Positions 11,913 to 24,987 of a stretch of DNA of 64,000 bases are shown one piece after another; position 1 is the stretch's first letter, and each line of letters starts with the position of its first letter. The notes under the pieces were generated by a model. It saw only the letters and a list, made by a program, of their open reading frames with translations. It was not told the DNA's origin and made no database searches. The position numbers and the translations under genes are program-made. Source of the stretch: Oscarella lobularis (Eukaryota > Porifera > Homoscleromorpha > Homosclerophorida > Oscarellidae). The stretch covers positions 2,046,001-2,110,000 of the forward strand of contig NC_089184.1 in assembly GCF_947507565.1 (NCBI RefSeq), given 5' to 3'.

Positions 11913-14900
11913 ATGGCAAAAGTCCGGTCACTCGAGGTTCTCTTTACGCTTTCCTTGCTTTTACACTACATCTCTGCTTTAGGCTGTAGCAGAAATTGTT
12001 CTGAAGGTCTGTCAACGTCACAAAATAAATCCTAAAGGGGTGAAAGAGGTAACGGACGAAAGCAAGTTCGGCTAATCGACTCGATAAGCATTTCTTCAGT
12101 CGAACGAATTTTCATCTCTTGTTGGGGGGTGCCAAAGCAGCAATAGAATTGTTGCCGACGCTTGCTGCAGCGGAGTCGTCCGACTCGTTGAAGATGGCCT
12201 ACTCGATTGCCGCGAGGCAATTCTGGCTCTCGTCAACGTCACGCCCATGTGCCAGTAAGAACAAGGCGTGTTCTGTCTTGGTGCGTATGGTTAGACTGAG
12301 AATGAAGCGTACGTAGCATTTTGATCTTCAGTTACCGTTCAGAAGTTTTAGGCATCACGAAATAGACTAGAGCTTGGAGTTATGCACTTGCCCAAATTGC
12401 ACAGACGTGCCTAAAAACTTTGAAGTTTACTTTATGAGTCTACTTTGACCATGATTAGCATGCAAGTACGTACCGGTATGTAGAGGCACGGATACTAGAC
12501 TACCGTGGTAGAGGCGTCTCCTTTATTTTGCCGTATCTCTATGTGTACACAGCCACGGAGGAGTCTATGTGGTGAAGTCAGTTGCGGCTATGCTCGTGCG
12601 GCAAGTTCAGCGAAGCGTTGATCGGACTGGCGAGTACAAATGTACCTATGGATCTAGGTTTGGTTCAATACCTTGAGTTGTTAGCCTAGCGTGAGTGCTG
12701 CTATTTCTGTTGCAGAACGCGTCCTCATCCTTTTGTGATGCTTCTGAATTGCCACAGTGGCGGAGACGTGTGGCCTGTTTTGCTGATGGAAATTAAACTT
12801 GCCTATTCTCGCCTAGAGGCAAAGTAAGAGAGATACTTAGTATTGGCGTCACTTCAAGAGTGACGATTTTAGGTATTTGCCTTTTCTGATTGTCATGCTT
12901 GAACCGTTTTTCACTTACGCTTTCTTTGAAGTTGTGAAAACTTCTGCTCATCAGTTGGCAGCGTCTTGTTTGCACTCTACTCTCTTGCTCATCGTAGATG
13001 AAATGCTCGTGAGTCGGTCAACTGAATGGGATCAGGTGGAGCCAGTTTCAGTTGGAATTCTGACCTTTCTCCTCCGTGCACGTTTTTTCTTTTTGGTGCA
13101 GTAATTAATTAGTCGATTCCAAATGATCTTTTGAGCTTTGTCTTATTAGAGCAAAAGCTGCGAGGTGCTGAATCAATTGACGCTGGAACTCCAGCTTTTC
13201 GTTGAATGGCTTCTTCGCCATCCACCATTCTGTACGTGCGTGGTGATAAGTATAAACACTTGATGCGCGCAATTCTTTTATTGTAGGTAAAGTGTTTTGT
13301 CCTAAAGTGTTGTCTCATCTTTTGAGACAGTGTCTGGAATTGCAATCCGAGGGGTTGTCAGTCGCCTTTCTGCTTCCACTCATTGACAAGTTGCTGGACG
13401 TGGGTGCTAAGGTAGGAATAGGTATCACAAGTCTGAGATTGTCATGCTTAATTCAAAGTTCTATTTATAAAGAATATAGATTTGCGCACAACCCTTTTTG
13501 TCTTAGCTTACCTTTTGCTTGGAGCGCCTGAAAGCGAGCAGATAGCATTGCTACAAACAGGTGAGTTGCACAGCTTGACTTGAAATGGTATATTGACTTG
13601 TAATTGAAGGTCAGCGCGTGATTAGTGCATTTGTTGATCACAGCCAAAGCGTTTGCCTTCGCTTGTTGTCTTTGCTTGTCTACCCACTTCTGTCTATCGT
13701 CGTCGTGAGTCCAAAGACCAGCGAGACAATTCTTGGCGAATCAAATGCGTTGTTCAAACGTTCATTGGCAACGGAACTTCTTTCCACCGTAGAGGCGATA
13801 TCGCATACAGACGATGAACGACAGGAAGGAGACTTCGCGAAAACAGCCGAAAGAGACTTTGAACACTGTGACATAAAGGTGGGCTCTCTTTTACCAGTTC
13901 TGGACGTTTGCTGCCGAACACTACATGGCCTGCTGACGAAGTAAGAGGCTAAGGGCATGATGAAAGGGGTGGTTTTCGACGCTTTTACACTATTTGCACT
14001 ATAGTCGTATCAGCACGGTGGAGTGGTTATCGAAGTTGATGGAAATGATGCCAGCTTACCGGCAGAAGCCTGTTCCCGTCTACTTTGTACTTATTGGAGC
14101 CGCGCTGTTTTCCTCTCCTCTGGACGAAGCTCGACCAAAGGTGCTACAATTTCTCAAGGCAGTCGCTCTTTCAGACCCAGCTCAGGTCAATTTATTATGC
14201 GTTTGAAGTTTACGGGTTATTATCAATTTTTTTGTGCAGTCTGTGTCGCTTCTTCATCTCTTCCTTTACCAGCTGAACCTCGAATCGATTCCCGAAGTGA
14301 AACTACACATTATGTATTCAATACCTGATCTGGCAACTCACCGGCTTGCTGTTCAACCAGTGTTGAGGAGTCTTCAGAAACTCGCGGAGAATAAACGTCT
14401 TCAGCCTCTGTCTATTCGACTGATCGGCGTTTTGTGGCAAAAGCAGGTAAACAGCCTTGCAAACAGATCTCCTGTCGTAAGTGTTTACACTGTAAACTGT
14501 AGGACCGAATTTTTCCTTACCTTCTCCAAGTTCTCTCTGCCTGTCCTATTGGCTTTAGTGACGGTGATCCCATCGAACGTTCACGAAACTACGAACTTCA
14601 GTTGTCTCAAGCGGCTTGCATTTTAGATGTGTGCCGACTGAGGTAAGTCATGTCGTGCACGTTGCTTTGAGCACGTGTGATGTTTCTTTACCAATAGAGC
14701 AAGTCAGCATGGTGCTGATTTAGTCGGTCTCCTTTCTCGTATATTGAATGCCGCGCTTCGCGATCCTCTTGCACCTTGCGAACCGGCTGCACTTACTATA
14801 GAAGCTCTTAAGTTTCTTTGTCTTGCCGACGTGATTGACTTGCCCACGGCGTGGTCATCTCTTGCTAGCAAAGTACTGAAAGACCGACGTCCTTTGCTCT

Positions 14901-17900
14901 TGAAGCAGGCGTGCTCGCTCTTGAAAGTAACCTTTGAGCTCTGTGAAGACGAGGTAGGAAAGCCAGTAAATTGCGTCTTTTTCGCGATTACGTTATGCTT
15001 TTGCGCAGGATTTTATTGATAGTGTCGTGAGAGCTCTTTGGGAAGTGGCGCTCAATCCGCTCTTATGTATCGCCAATGAAGCTTATGCAGCTTTGGCGGA
15101 ATTGCCACTTAGCTGTCTGAAGTTTGATCTTCTTCCATCGCTGGTGTGTGAGGGTTTCCGCTATCGTTTTGTAGCGAGACGTTTTTCTTTTTAGCTTCAG
15201 AAGCAGGTACTGAAAAGCGTGAGCAGGACACTAGCGGCGTCTCTAACAGTTACTGACGACGAAGACGAAGATGACCAAAAGGATCGCCCGTCCATACCTG
15301 GTGTTCTTCTCACCCATCTTTTGGCGGGTTTTAATCAGCAGTCGAGAGACGGTGCGGACATTTTTCTTAATTATTAATGTCCGTTAATTAACCCTTTTCT
15401 GGAAAACTGTAGGTCTTCACGCCTTTGCTTGCAACGCCTTTCGGCACGAACTAAAGAACATGCCTCGCGGTATAGTCAGGACAGCCGAGAAGTTGGAGGC
15501 CAGCAAGGCAACGAGTGCTTCTACTCTGCGCTCGTTAGCCGTCCACTTGCAGCGACTCTACGAAAAACCACCCCGTCCTGGAATGTCGAAATATTACGCA
15601 GGTGACATTAATTTTTAGTGTGGTGTAGTAGAATCGTTGTCTAATGTTTCATGTTTAGCCGGTCTTATGTTGTGTTTTACATCCGAAGCCAGCGAGACGT
15701 ATCAAAGCAAAGTCGCTCTAGCTAGAGTCTACACTCGCTTGCTCAACGGCTTTCTGAATGAAGTGAGTAAACACGGCGAGCTGCCTTCTAAAAGAATATT
15801 TTTCAAGGTTGACATCGTGTCGTTTGACTGGATGCATCAGGCGTCACTTATTGACGCCTGGTTAACGTTTATGAAAGGTGACGTGACAGCTGTTGCAGAG
15901 AGTCGTCAGGCAGAAATATCCGTGAAGAAGGAAAAGGACGTTGCACGTCTTACCGACGAAGAATGGTGTACGGCCTTTGAATGGTAGACTCTTTTGGAAC
16001 ACGTTATCATAATTTGTCATTTTCTTTTTTTGAGGGCTTGCAATCATCTCAAAGAGAAACTAGTGGCAGCATCAAGGTAACGAGTACAGGAGATTTGCAT
16101 TCGAAACTGTTGATGCCGTATCTTCTCAGGGGCACATCCGTCGTTCAGGCCAATTCTCTTTTCGCTTTTTGCGGCTTGGCGTGTGCCGTCTTGGAGAGTT
16201 CCGACGACGTGATGTCGTCGCGATCCAAGTCAGAATGGATTGGCGCTGTCGTCGATACTTTCCTCGTTGTCTTGGACTCAAATTATGTGCCTGTATCAAG
16301 CGACGTCGTGAAGATGTGCGTCAAGGGAAACAGTCGAGCGACGTCGGTTGTCGCTCGATCTTCTGCTGCGCTGTGTCTGGCGGAAATTTCTCTAAATCTG
16401 TTGCAATGCTTACCCGAACGGCTTGTTCAAGTTTTGGAGAGTCTTCGTCGCTTCGGATTAGGCACGATGGAGAAGACGTCAGCCATTGGCGAGCAGTGGT
16501 AAGACGGGCATCCGCGCGCGTGGAGAAAAAGGTTGGTTTCTTTTTAGCAGTCAGATTTCTCTTCTTTCTGCTCTTGACGTTTCTTGCTGTTGGAGCCTCG
16601 GCCGGATTCTGCGGTCTCTTTATCGTGAAATGTTTGTAGTCAGCGGCGGCGGCATTCCTTGCGTTGCTAACTTTTTTCTTTAGGCTGCTATCTTGTCAAC
16701 TAGAGGAGGTTCTGCCATAGTACTTTTAGTTGGGTTTCTATAACATACACCTATAGATCACGCGATCCATAGTGGATGAGATATTTCTTGCCATCAGAAA
16801 CAAAAGGTATTCTGAGGTTCATGGGCTGCAGCGTTAGTGTGCCATTTTTCTTCTTTTAGCTTTGCGGCGATTCTTGCATTCTCTCATCTTTCTGCCGCTC
16901 TTGTTACCTCGTCTGGACTTGTAGTAAAGATTAAGGAAATTTGTGGCGATCTGCGCTTTTTTCTCAGCGACGTGTCAAAGTCGGTTCCGCTGCCGAATCT
17001 CTTTTACGTTAGAATTTCAATGCGTGCTGTTCATCGTTCTTAATTTTTAATTTTAGTGCTCTTATTTTGCTTTATCGGAAAGCGCCATTCACTTGTACAA
17101 AGAAAAACAGTTTACCTCAGACGATATTCGCTCAGTTTCTGGTCTACTGACGAATCACACAAAAGTAGAGATTTTGTTAATCAATTTATGGGTATGACGC
17201 GTTATAGATAGTTTCTAGGATCATCATCTCCTTTCTTTCATCTTTGGCACTTTCCTTCACGAACTGGTGGCGCTTGGTCACGAAGAGAGCACTGCAGCGA
17301 TTCAAGATATCACTAAGACATGGCAATCAGCAATAAAAGCGGATAGGGTAGAACAGCTTGTTCCTTGATCTAGGATTTGCCGTACGTACGTTTAGAGTTT
17401 GTCAGAATCCTGCAAAGCAGCTTTATACGGATTAGTCGGATCCGCCGGCTGCTGTTCAAAGTCGAATGTATTTTGACTATATTTCTTTTATGGTATCGAT
17501 ATAGTTGAGAAGGCCTTTCATTTAGGCGACTCGTTTACCATCAAAGTCACTTTTCAACTTGCGCGAACTGCTAAGGAGTTTAAAGGGGTGGCTGACTGCT
17601 GAAGACTCGGCGACATGCGCGGTCGCTGCGTCAAGCATAGGGTTATTTGCTCGAGCAGTTGATGTTCGTTGCGTTGGCACTTCAGGTAGGGCCCTAAAGG
17701 TGTACGTATGTTCATGCTTCAATGATGTCCTTCAATTTTCTACTAGTGCCTTCTGACTGTCGCTATTTACCGGAGACAAGCTTTGTTCGTGCCGCCTTTA
17801 ATATTCTCAAAAGCGGTTTGCGCAAATCTTCTTGTCTATTTTATTAATTTTTTGATGGGCAAATTTTTTCTTCGTTTCAGATGTTCGCGGCGTTGCCGTT

Positions 17901-19497
17901 GTAGAGCTGTTGTTGTCAGCTTTAGGAAGTCAAGAAAAGCTGCCCTCTACTGACTGGAGCAGTATTCTGTCGACGGCGATAAATGAACGTACGTCCATCG
18001 CTCCAAGTTACAAATACCTAATGGAATGATCATGTTAGAATCAGAGTCACTCAAAGTAGCTTGCACGACATTCGCTGCTCGTCAACTTTCTTCCGGAAAC
18101 GTACGAGATTTTTCTCGGCAGCTTCTCGTGCCGAAGCGTTTCTTCCAACTTTCCGTTAGACATTTGTATGGTAGCGCTAGAAATTGCAGTACGAATTTTT
18201 AAATTCTTCTAGTTTGAGTGCGAGAGGGTCTTTTTGGATTCTCTTTGGCTTCTTTGCCGTGACCTATCTTCAGCGGACATTCGCCAGTTTATTGAAAGCG
18301 TCGTTCTTCCTCGCTTTTTGGTAGTGTCTTTCAGAAACACGAGGGGAAGGAATTTTGAGCATTTTTTGCAGGGAACAAATGCTAGTTCAGCAAATTTTTG
18401 TATTGCGGCTTTGAAGGGGCTGCAGTGTGCCTTAAAAGTTCGGAACAGTTTGGTGAAAGCCATGCAGGATATACTAATCGAGGCTACAACTGTGATTTAT
18501 CGCTCTTTTGAATCTACGCCCGCTTTGTTGGATGTAAATTCAGATTATTGGCTTGTTGTTTATAATATATTAGCTGAGCCTTTCTTTGCAGAATTCTGAG
18601 ATGAACGGTGTCTTGGCTTCTTGTTTGGCCTACTTACCTGCAGAGATCATTTTTTCAGCTTCTGCAGATCAGGTTAAACGTTGCCTGACGATATCATTTG
18701 CTTTTCAATTTAATTAAGCTGCTGTTTCTGTCAGAATTTTGAGTTTCGGCAACGGTGTTTGCTTGTAAAGGCGAAAAAATTTCAACTGAACTATCTCCAA
18801 CCAGTTATGGAATGGGCGATAGCGCAAGACCAAGAAGGTAGAGTGAATCAAGGTAGGAACTGGATTGTTTTAGACCCTTAATTCATTGGCTGGTTCTTTA
18901 GCGTTTGACGATAAAAGAGCAGAGCGAATTTGGAAGGAAGTTCTAGATTCACTAGAGACATGTGACGAGAGCGAATGGAGCCCGAAGAAGGAGGTTGTAG
19001 CCGTGGATTGGTGCTCGCAGTTGATAGGACTCTTCGATGGCGCGCCTTATCATGCCATTGTATGGTTAATTAAGATCGAGTTAATGACGTTAAATATAAT
19101 GACTTTCTTTAGGCCCTGCCCTTCGTACTTGCTGTAATCGAAACCTGTCTCTTGGCGTCGTTTCATCCTCTAGTTCAGTTGTTGCCACGGTCTTGTGATC
19201 GATTTCCACCGTTTCTTTGTTATGCCATTGAAGGCGCTATGGCATTGGAAGAGTGGCAAAGAATCATAGAAAATGTTAGGTTTTCCGTGGGTGTCCGCAA
19301 GTCACTGACTATCTATTGTCAATTAGCTTCGAAATTCGTTATGCAAAATAATGAAGTCAAATGAAATGGACGTAGAATTGCTAATGAGTGAGATCGAAGA
19401 GCCGAAAGTACCTAAATGTTTACGTATTGTTTTAGATTGCCTTCGCTGCTTTGCTAATCGCGATTACATAGCAGGTCAGATATCTCTGTGCACGTGA
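11913..19497 (+). CDS. FOCAD: Focadhesin (FOCAD), multi-exon
   Basis: Large HEAT/ARM-like protein; in vertebrates it is linked to focal adhesions and to stability of the SKI complex of the cytoplasmic RNA exosome. Exon 1 is 11913-11936 (MAKVRSLE), followed by a 46-nt intron; exon 2 is 11983-12048 (AVAEIVLKVCQRHKI). Further exons give IVADACCSGVVRLVEDG (about 12140-12250), HGGVYVVKSVAAMLV (about 12555), TRPHPFVMLLNCHSGGDVW (about 12720), MPRGIVRTAEKLE (about 15460) and YYAAGLMLCFTSEA (about 15590-15680), in the same order as human FOCAD. The last exon gives KIMKSNEMDVELLMSE and stops at 19495-19497. That exon is joined through an unusual GTTAGG donor at about 19274. The internal exon chain is only partly resolved. 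A later stop at 19532-19534 is possible if a 31-nt intron is removed. I see no disabling lesion. Confidence 0.85.
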
Positions 19498-20275
19498 CTT
19501 CGCAGTTTACTCGAAGACGGGAATGTTGACGTAGATTTTTGCATCAGCCCTTTAATTAAAGAAACGAGATACGGTTTTGTATTGAACGTCATATTTTTCA
19601 CTAACCACTGGCAAACGATTTTCCTTCGCTATCTATAAATTTTCACGTGATCTGATATATATCAACTGGGAGTCCTCCAACCCACTGTACCACGGATTGT
19701 AGAGAGATGGATATGAAACGCACGCACTCTAGTGGGATCATCCGTGACATGGTCACGTGGCTGACCTTGCCCGGATTAGCTAACCCTGTTGCCTCCGGTT
19801 GCCTCCCTGTTGCCTCCGCGGTAGTCCTAAAATTGGCTTGATACTGACAACGAAAAAATTTTCACATGCTTAGTCCTTAACGTTTCCATGAAACAACCCA
19901 TTTTTAACTAAGCAGTGACAAGGAACATTGAATGGTTCCCAAAGGTAGTGTAGAAAACCGAAAAGTAGCAAAGTGCAGATAGACTAATTATTAGAAGCTT
20001 AGAGGAAGCATACCTAGCCTTTCTCGCTCTGCTGCTTGTCTCTTAATTAATTCGGCTCAGCATTTTTGTCTCGGTACCTGAGTACCGAGACATAGTTTTC
20101 GGGGTCAAAAAATTTTTGTCGTTGCGTACCGGAAAAGTGGTTGGTGGTACATTGTCGCGACTGCGTCCGTCAGGTGTCCGATACATTGTAGTTGTGCACC
20201 TGGGTATTTGTTAGGGTCCTTGTCTTTTAGTTTCGGAGAAATTTGGGTCCTTTCGTGAAACAGGATGTGACGTCA
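19498..20275. other. Intergenic sequence downstream of FOCAD
   Basis: No coding sequence or repeat is recognised. An ATTAAA at about 19554 could be the FOCAD polyadenylation signal. AT- and purine-rich stretches mark the start of the repeat-rich part of the window. Confidence 0.5.
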
Positions 20276-20396
20276 CAGAAGTTTGGAATGCTCGTTTGCA
20301 TCTAATTACCAGGCTTCTTGATGTGGGGGGTGGATACGTTTCCGCCTTCTCAGAGAAGTTTGGAATGCTCGTTTGCATCTAATTACCGGGCTCCTG
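20276..20396. repeat. Direct repeat, about 40 bp, two copies
   Basis: A segment starting AGAAGTTTGGAATGCTCG at about 20276 is repeated nearly perfectly about 78 bp further on (about 20354-20396). Each copy includes TTTGCATCTAATTACC, and they differ at one or two bases. No gene is associated. Confidence 0.7.
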
Positions 20397-20689
20397 GTCA
20401 TGTTTTCGGTACACCCGTTGTAACAATGCGCTTACCTTTCGTTTTTTTCAAGGACGTGCCGATGTGCGTTTGCGGCGTTCGGTTTGTTGTTCCGGAGCTT
20501 GGGCAAAGTGATGAAAACTGACATAAGAAATATGTAAGGGATATGTGCCCGTGTCTGTGGGGCTTGGTTAGGTACTGATCGCTCTTCATTATTTAATTCT
20601 ATGCGCGAGGGGCCTGGGAGATGGCGTTGTGTCCGTCGCTGCAGCAGTTGAAGCCACGTTAAGGAACTCAGCATTGTGACCCGCTGAAA

Positions 20690-21354
20690 TGAGCGATGTG
20701 AATGAGGTGCGTGCGGTGTTTTGTCTAGACGTGGTAGGGAGGCGTGAAGGTATCAATTTTCCATTTCTCGTGGGAGCGTGGTGAGTCGCCTGAATGCTCC
20801 CCATGGTACCAGTCAAAATAAGCGAAACGCCTCTCTACCGTAGTCAAAATACCACGCGCCTCATTTGCCGCTCATTCAGAGTCAGCTAGTCACGCTTGCT
20901 GTACTGCTCATCATAGCCTCTGCTGCTGCAGAAATAAACGCGCCGGCATCGCCGCCCATGATAGAATTTTTGAGCAACCTGAAGTACCTAACCAAGCCAT
21001 CGACAGACACAAATATCTCTGCCATATACATTCTTTCAGTTGCCGCCACTTCGCCCATGCCCTAGGAAGAACCCAATGCCGCAAACGATAAGCGCATAGA
21101 TCGGCACAGAAAAGAACTGAAAGGTATACTTCCAAACTTCTGTGACATTTTCGAAAAGAGCGAGCCCTGCCCTAACGATCACCGAGGACACAACATGCAC
21201 GCGGCTTCCCATAGCTGTCGCTCGCAACTGTTAGCCCGAGCGCAAAAGCTAGCTGACCAAACGCGAAAGAGCTAGGGCAGTGCTAGCGACAGGTTGACAA
21301 ACGGAGTTTAGTGGGGTCCCAGGACCCTGAAGGGAGGCAGGCGACCACTCCTGG
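20690..21354. repeat. Diverged copies of the foldback sequence
   Basis: Parts of this stretch (TAGGGAGGCGTGA, CCATGGTACCAGTC, CCGTAGTCAAAA, CTCATTCAGAG) recall the arms of the large inverted repeat to its right, so it looks like an older, degraded copy of the same element. Short ORFs here have no recognisable product. Confidence 0.4.
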
Positions 21355-21444
21355 ACCCGAATTTTTCCAGCATTTCGGTTTTTATCACCGGCGACGTCGA
21401 TTTGTTCGTTTCGGCAGCAGGTAAGGCTAAACGCTAAGGAGAAG

Positions 21445-21497
21445 AGCATTCTTGCTGAGCTGTGAATGAGGCTCATTCACAGCTCAGCAAGAATGCT
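21445..21497. repeat. Perfect palindrome, 26-bp arms with 1-nt spacer
   Basis: The 26 bases from 21445 (AGCATTCTTGCTGAGC...) are followed by one base and then their exact reverse complement up to 21497. The right arm of the large inverted repeat carries this sequence only once and shortened (about 22291-22314), so the palindrome arose in the left arm. Confidence 0.95.
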
Positions 21498-21744
21498 GTA
21501 CACTCCAATGAGGAGGGTCTTTTGACTGCGGTAGGGACTCGGAGGCGTGATAGACGGGTACCATCGGTTAGGGGAGTGTTCTCAGTCTCACACGAGAAAT
21601 GAGGCGGCGCGTGCCGTCTGCTTCGCAGAGGCGATTACGATTACACCAGATCGGACGACCACTACCGCCGCCTAAACACTCACCACCATACCAGTCTAAT
21701 TAACAGCGCCTCCCTTGTGCCGCTCCCTGCTGCCGCTCTTGGAC

Positions 21745-21900
21745 CATTTTTAAAATTGTCTTGCACGATTTTTGAAATTGTCTTAGACGATTTTTAAAAA
21801 TCTTGGACGATTTTTAAAATCGTCTTTGACCATTTTAAAAATTGTCTTGGACGGTTTTTGAAATTGTCTTGAACCATTTTCAAATTTGTTTTGGACGATG
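21745..21900. repeat. AT-rich tandem repeat, period about 22-26 bp
   Basis: Imperfect units resemble TTTTTAAAATTGTCTTGGAC. The same unit in the opposite orientation fills 22405-22640, flanking the right arm of the foldback, so the tandem repeats are part of the inverted structure. Units vary in length and sequence. Confidence 0.8.
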
Positions 21901-22404
21901 TATCCGGCAGTAATTATTGCAAGCTACGGGCTGTCATAACGTTATAGTAGTATGGGTCGGCGATAGGCCATGCCGACCCATGTGGGCAGAACCCTGGTTT
22001 TAGTGGCCCCCAAAGGGATACCCGTTTGTTTCCGGAGGGCGGGGTTGTAAAAAGGTTGGCGGCAGCAGGCGGCAGGGAAGGCGCTGTTAATTAGACTGGT
22101 ATGGTGGTGAGTGTTTAGGCGGCGGTAGTGGTCTTCCGATCTGGTGTAATCGTAATCGCCGTCTGCGAGGACAATGTCTACGAGAAGCAGACGGCACGCG
22201 CCGCCTCATTTCTCGTGTCAGACTGAGAACACTCCTCTCACCACCCATGGTAGCTGTCTATCACGCCTCCCTACCGCAGTCAAAAGACACTCCTCATTCA
22301 CAGCTCAGAATGCTGTACACTACTCTTCTCCTTAGCGTTTACCCTGAACTGCTGCCGAAACGAACAAATCGACGTCGCCGGTGATAAAAACCAAAATGCT
22401 GAAA

Positions 22405-22640
22405 AAATTCGTCAAAAAAGTTTTAAAAATGGTCCAAGACAATTTTAAAAATCGTTTTCAGACATATTTAAAAAATATTCAAGGCAATTTTAAATATCGT
22501 CCAAGACCGTTTCGAAAATCGCCAAGACAATTTTTTCAAGGCAATTTTAAGCATCGTCCAAGGCAAGATTTTAAAATTGTTTAGGACCATTTTAAAATTG
22601 TCTTTGACGATTTTTAAAATTGCCCCGGACATTTTTAAAA
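22405..22640. repeat. AT-rich tandem repeat, second block
   Basis: About ten imperfect units such as CAAGACAATTTTAAAAATCG occur in reverse orientation to the block at 21745. Orientation flips again at about 22585, where units read TTTTAAAATTGTC. Short ORFs across it are low-complexity artefacts. Confidence 0.75.
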
Positions 22641-22993
22641 TTGCGTATTTTATCTATCCTTCCATACCTTCTTCCCACATTAAAAATATTCTCGGCAGAA
22701 CCCTGTAAAACTCCTGCTCTAAAAACCCACAACATACGATCTTGCGTTTGTAACAGTAAAATAAATGCAAAGGCGTGATCAAACTGTATGATGGAGGAAG
22801 AGAAGAATACTTGATCATCGATGATAATATTCATCATCATCACCATCAAGTACCCTTCTCTTTTTTCCTTCACGTTGCACTCTGCTTTGTATTTTACTGT
22901 TACACCTGCAATTTTATGCAAGACAAACCGAGACATTTTTCCAAACAAAAACTTGTTTCGACCTCTTTCTAGTGCAAACCCGCTCGTTCATAT

Positions 22994-24448
22994 ACTAGAG
23001 AATGATTGCCCGGTGTTCACCGTGTTGCCATCATGCAGAGCCTCCCACCGCTTATTGTACGTGAGTGCATTACATAGTGTGACGTCATAAATTTTTATGT
23101 GGCATATTTACGTAGTCATCACTGTCCTTAGCCCTACAGCTCAGTCCTACCTACATACCGACATAATTGCAATGTTTCTCTAATTAGGGGCTTTTCTGAC
23201 GTACTGCATTTCATAATTTGCTCCGTATTTGAAGACATGCATGTGTACGGGAGTGTACGGGTCATATTTCCTGTTACCCGTACACGCGTACAGAGTGGAT
23301 ACTTTTGATTGTGACGTCAGGGCGTGACAATCAAAAGTGTTGTTTCGGTTCCTCAGCGCATTTATAACACGGAAAATAGCACAGATCAACTGGAAACAAG
23401 GGTTTCTAGGCATTTTTTCCGTTTATGAAAGAAAAAACGCTTTATTCGCGCCGTAAATCGCCTTTTTCGAGTTACCGTTTTGGGCCCTACGTCACGCATG
23501 CGCTGTACAAAAAACGGGTTTTTATGTGACGTCACAATACGGAGCGTGACGAACAGACATACAGACATACATACACTTCCGGCCCTAAGACTAGAGAATG
23601 ATGGCCCGGTGTTCACCGTGTTGCCATCATGCAGAGCCTCCCACCGCTTACCGTACGCGAGTGCATAACATAGTGTGACGTCAAAAAATATTACATCACA
23701 CTATGTTATGACAACATAAGTTATGTTGTCACATATTCACGTGGTCATTACAGCCGTTAGCTACTACAGCTCAGTCCTACCTACATACTGTAAATACTTG
23801 CATGATTGCAATGTTCTCCTAATTAGGCGCTTTCCTGACGTACTGTATTTGACTAGAGAATGATGGCCCGGTGTTCACCGTGTTGCCATCATGCAGAGCC
23901 TCCCACCGCTTACCGTACGAGAGTGCATACCATAGTGTGACGTCATAATTTTTTATGTTGTCACATATTCACGTGGTCCTTACAGCCGTTAGCTACTACA
24001 GCTCACTCCTACGTACATACTGTAAATACTTGCATGATTGCAATGTTTTCCTAATTAGGCGCTTTTCTGACGTAGTGTATTTGATAATGTGCTCTGTATT
24101 CTGTATTTGAGGGGGACCTATGCATGTGTACGGGTCATATTTCCTGTTACCCGTACACGCGCGCACATACGGCATGAGTGGATACTTTTGATTGTGACGT
24201 CAGAGCGTGACAATCAAAACTGTCGTTTCGGTTTCTCAGGGCATTTATAACACGGAAAATAGCACAGATCAATTGGAAATAAGGGTTTCTAAGCATTTTT
24301 TCCGTTTATGAAAGAAAAAACGCTTTATTCGCGTCGTAAATCGCCTTTTTTGGGGCACCGTTTTGAGCCCTTTGTCGCGCATGCGCTGTACGAAAAAACG
24401 GGCTTTTAAGTTACGTCACAATACCGAGCGTGACGAACAGACATACAT

Positions 24449-24479
<31 letters not shown>

Positions 24480-24935
24480 CTTCCGGCCCTAAGATCACGT
24501 TTGAGAGAGCCTCCCTCCGCCGTTATACGGGCTCCACCCGTACAACTCTGGTGGTCGGCTCCATAATGTGCTCTGTGTGTATTGAGGAGGACCTATGCAT
24601 GTGTACGGGTCATATTTCCTGTTACCCGTACGTACATACCCACCCACATACTGTACATGAGTGGATACTTTTGATTGTGACGTCAGAGCGTGACAATCAA
24701 AACTGTCGTTTCGGTTTCTCAGCGCATTTATAACACGGAAAATAGCACAGATCAATTGGAAACATGGTTTTCTAAGCATTTTTTCCGTTTATGAAAGAAA
24801 AAACCCCTTTTTCGCGCCGTAAATCGCCTTTTTTGGGGCACCGTTTTGGGCCCTATGTCGCGCATGCGCTGTACGAAAAAACGGGTTTTTAAGTTACGTC
24901 ACAATACCGAGCGTGACGAACAGACATACATACAT

Positions 24936-24974
<39 letters not shown>

Positions 24975-24987
24975 CTTCCGGCCCTAA
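22994..24987. repeat. Modular repeat array (modules R1, R2 and M)
   Basis: Module R1 begins ACTAGAGAATGATGGCCCGG at about 22994, 23590 and 23852. It carries an ATGATGGC/GCCATCAT stem with an inner CGGTG/CACCG stem. Module R2, with copies at about 23210-23589, 24088-24494 and 24561-24987, contains TGTACGGGTCATATTTCCTG, CGTTTCGGTTTCTCAG and AACGGGTTTTTA. Each R2 ends in CAGACATA/GACA microsatellite and CTTCCGGCCCTAA. A third module M (24495-24560) reads GAGAGAGCCTCCCTCCGCCG with a TACGGG/CCCGTA stem. No protein is encoded. Confidence 0.85.
24440..24480. repeat. GACA microsatellite
   Basis: About eight GACA units follow CATACATACA at the end of an R2 module. A longer equivalent tract lies at about 24936-24974 at the end of the next R2 copy. 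Confidence 0.9.

Larger units (their letters stand above)
21355..22415. repeat. Long inverted repeat (foldback element)
   Basis: The left arm (about 21355-21740) is found again in reverse complement as the right arm (about 22045-22415) with several small indels. Shared blocks include TTTTTATCACCGGCGACGTC, CTAAACACTCACCACCATAC and TACGATTACACCAGATC. The arms enclose AT-rich tandem repeats and a short unique core. No transposase is encoded, so it is a non-autonomous foldback element or a recombination product. Confidence 0.75.
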
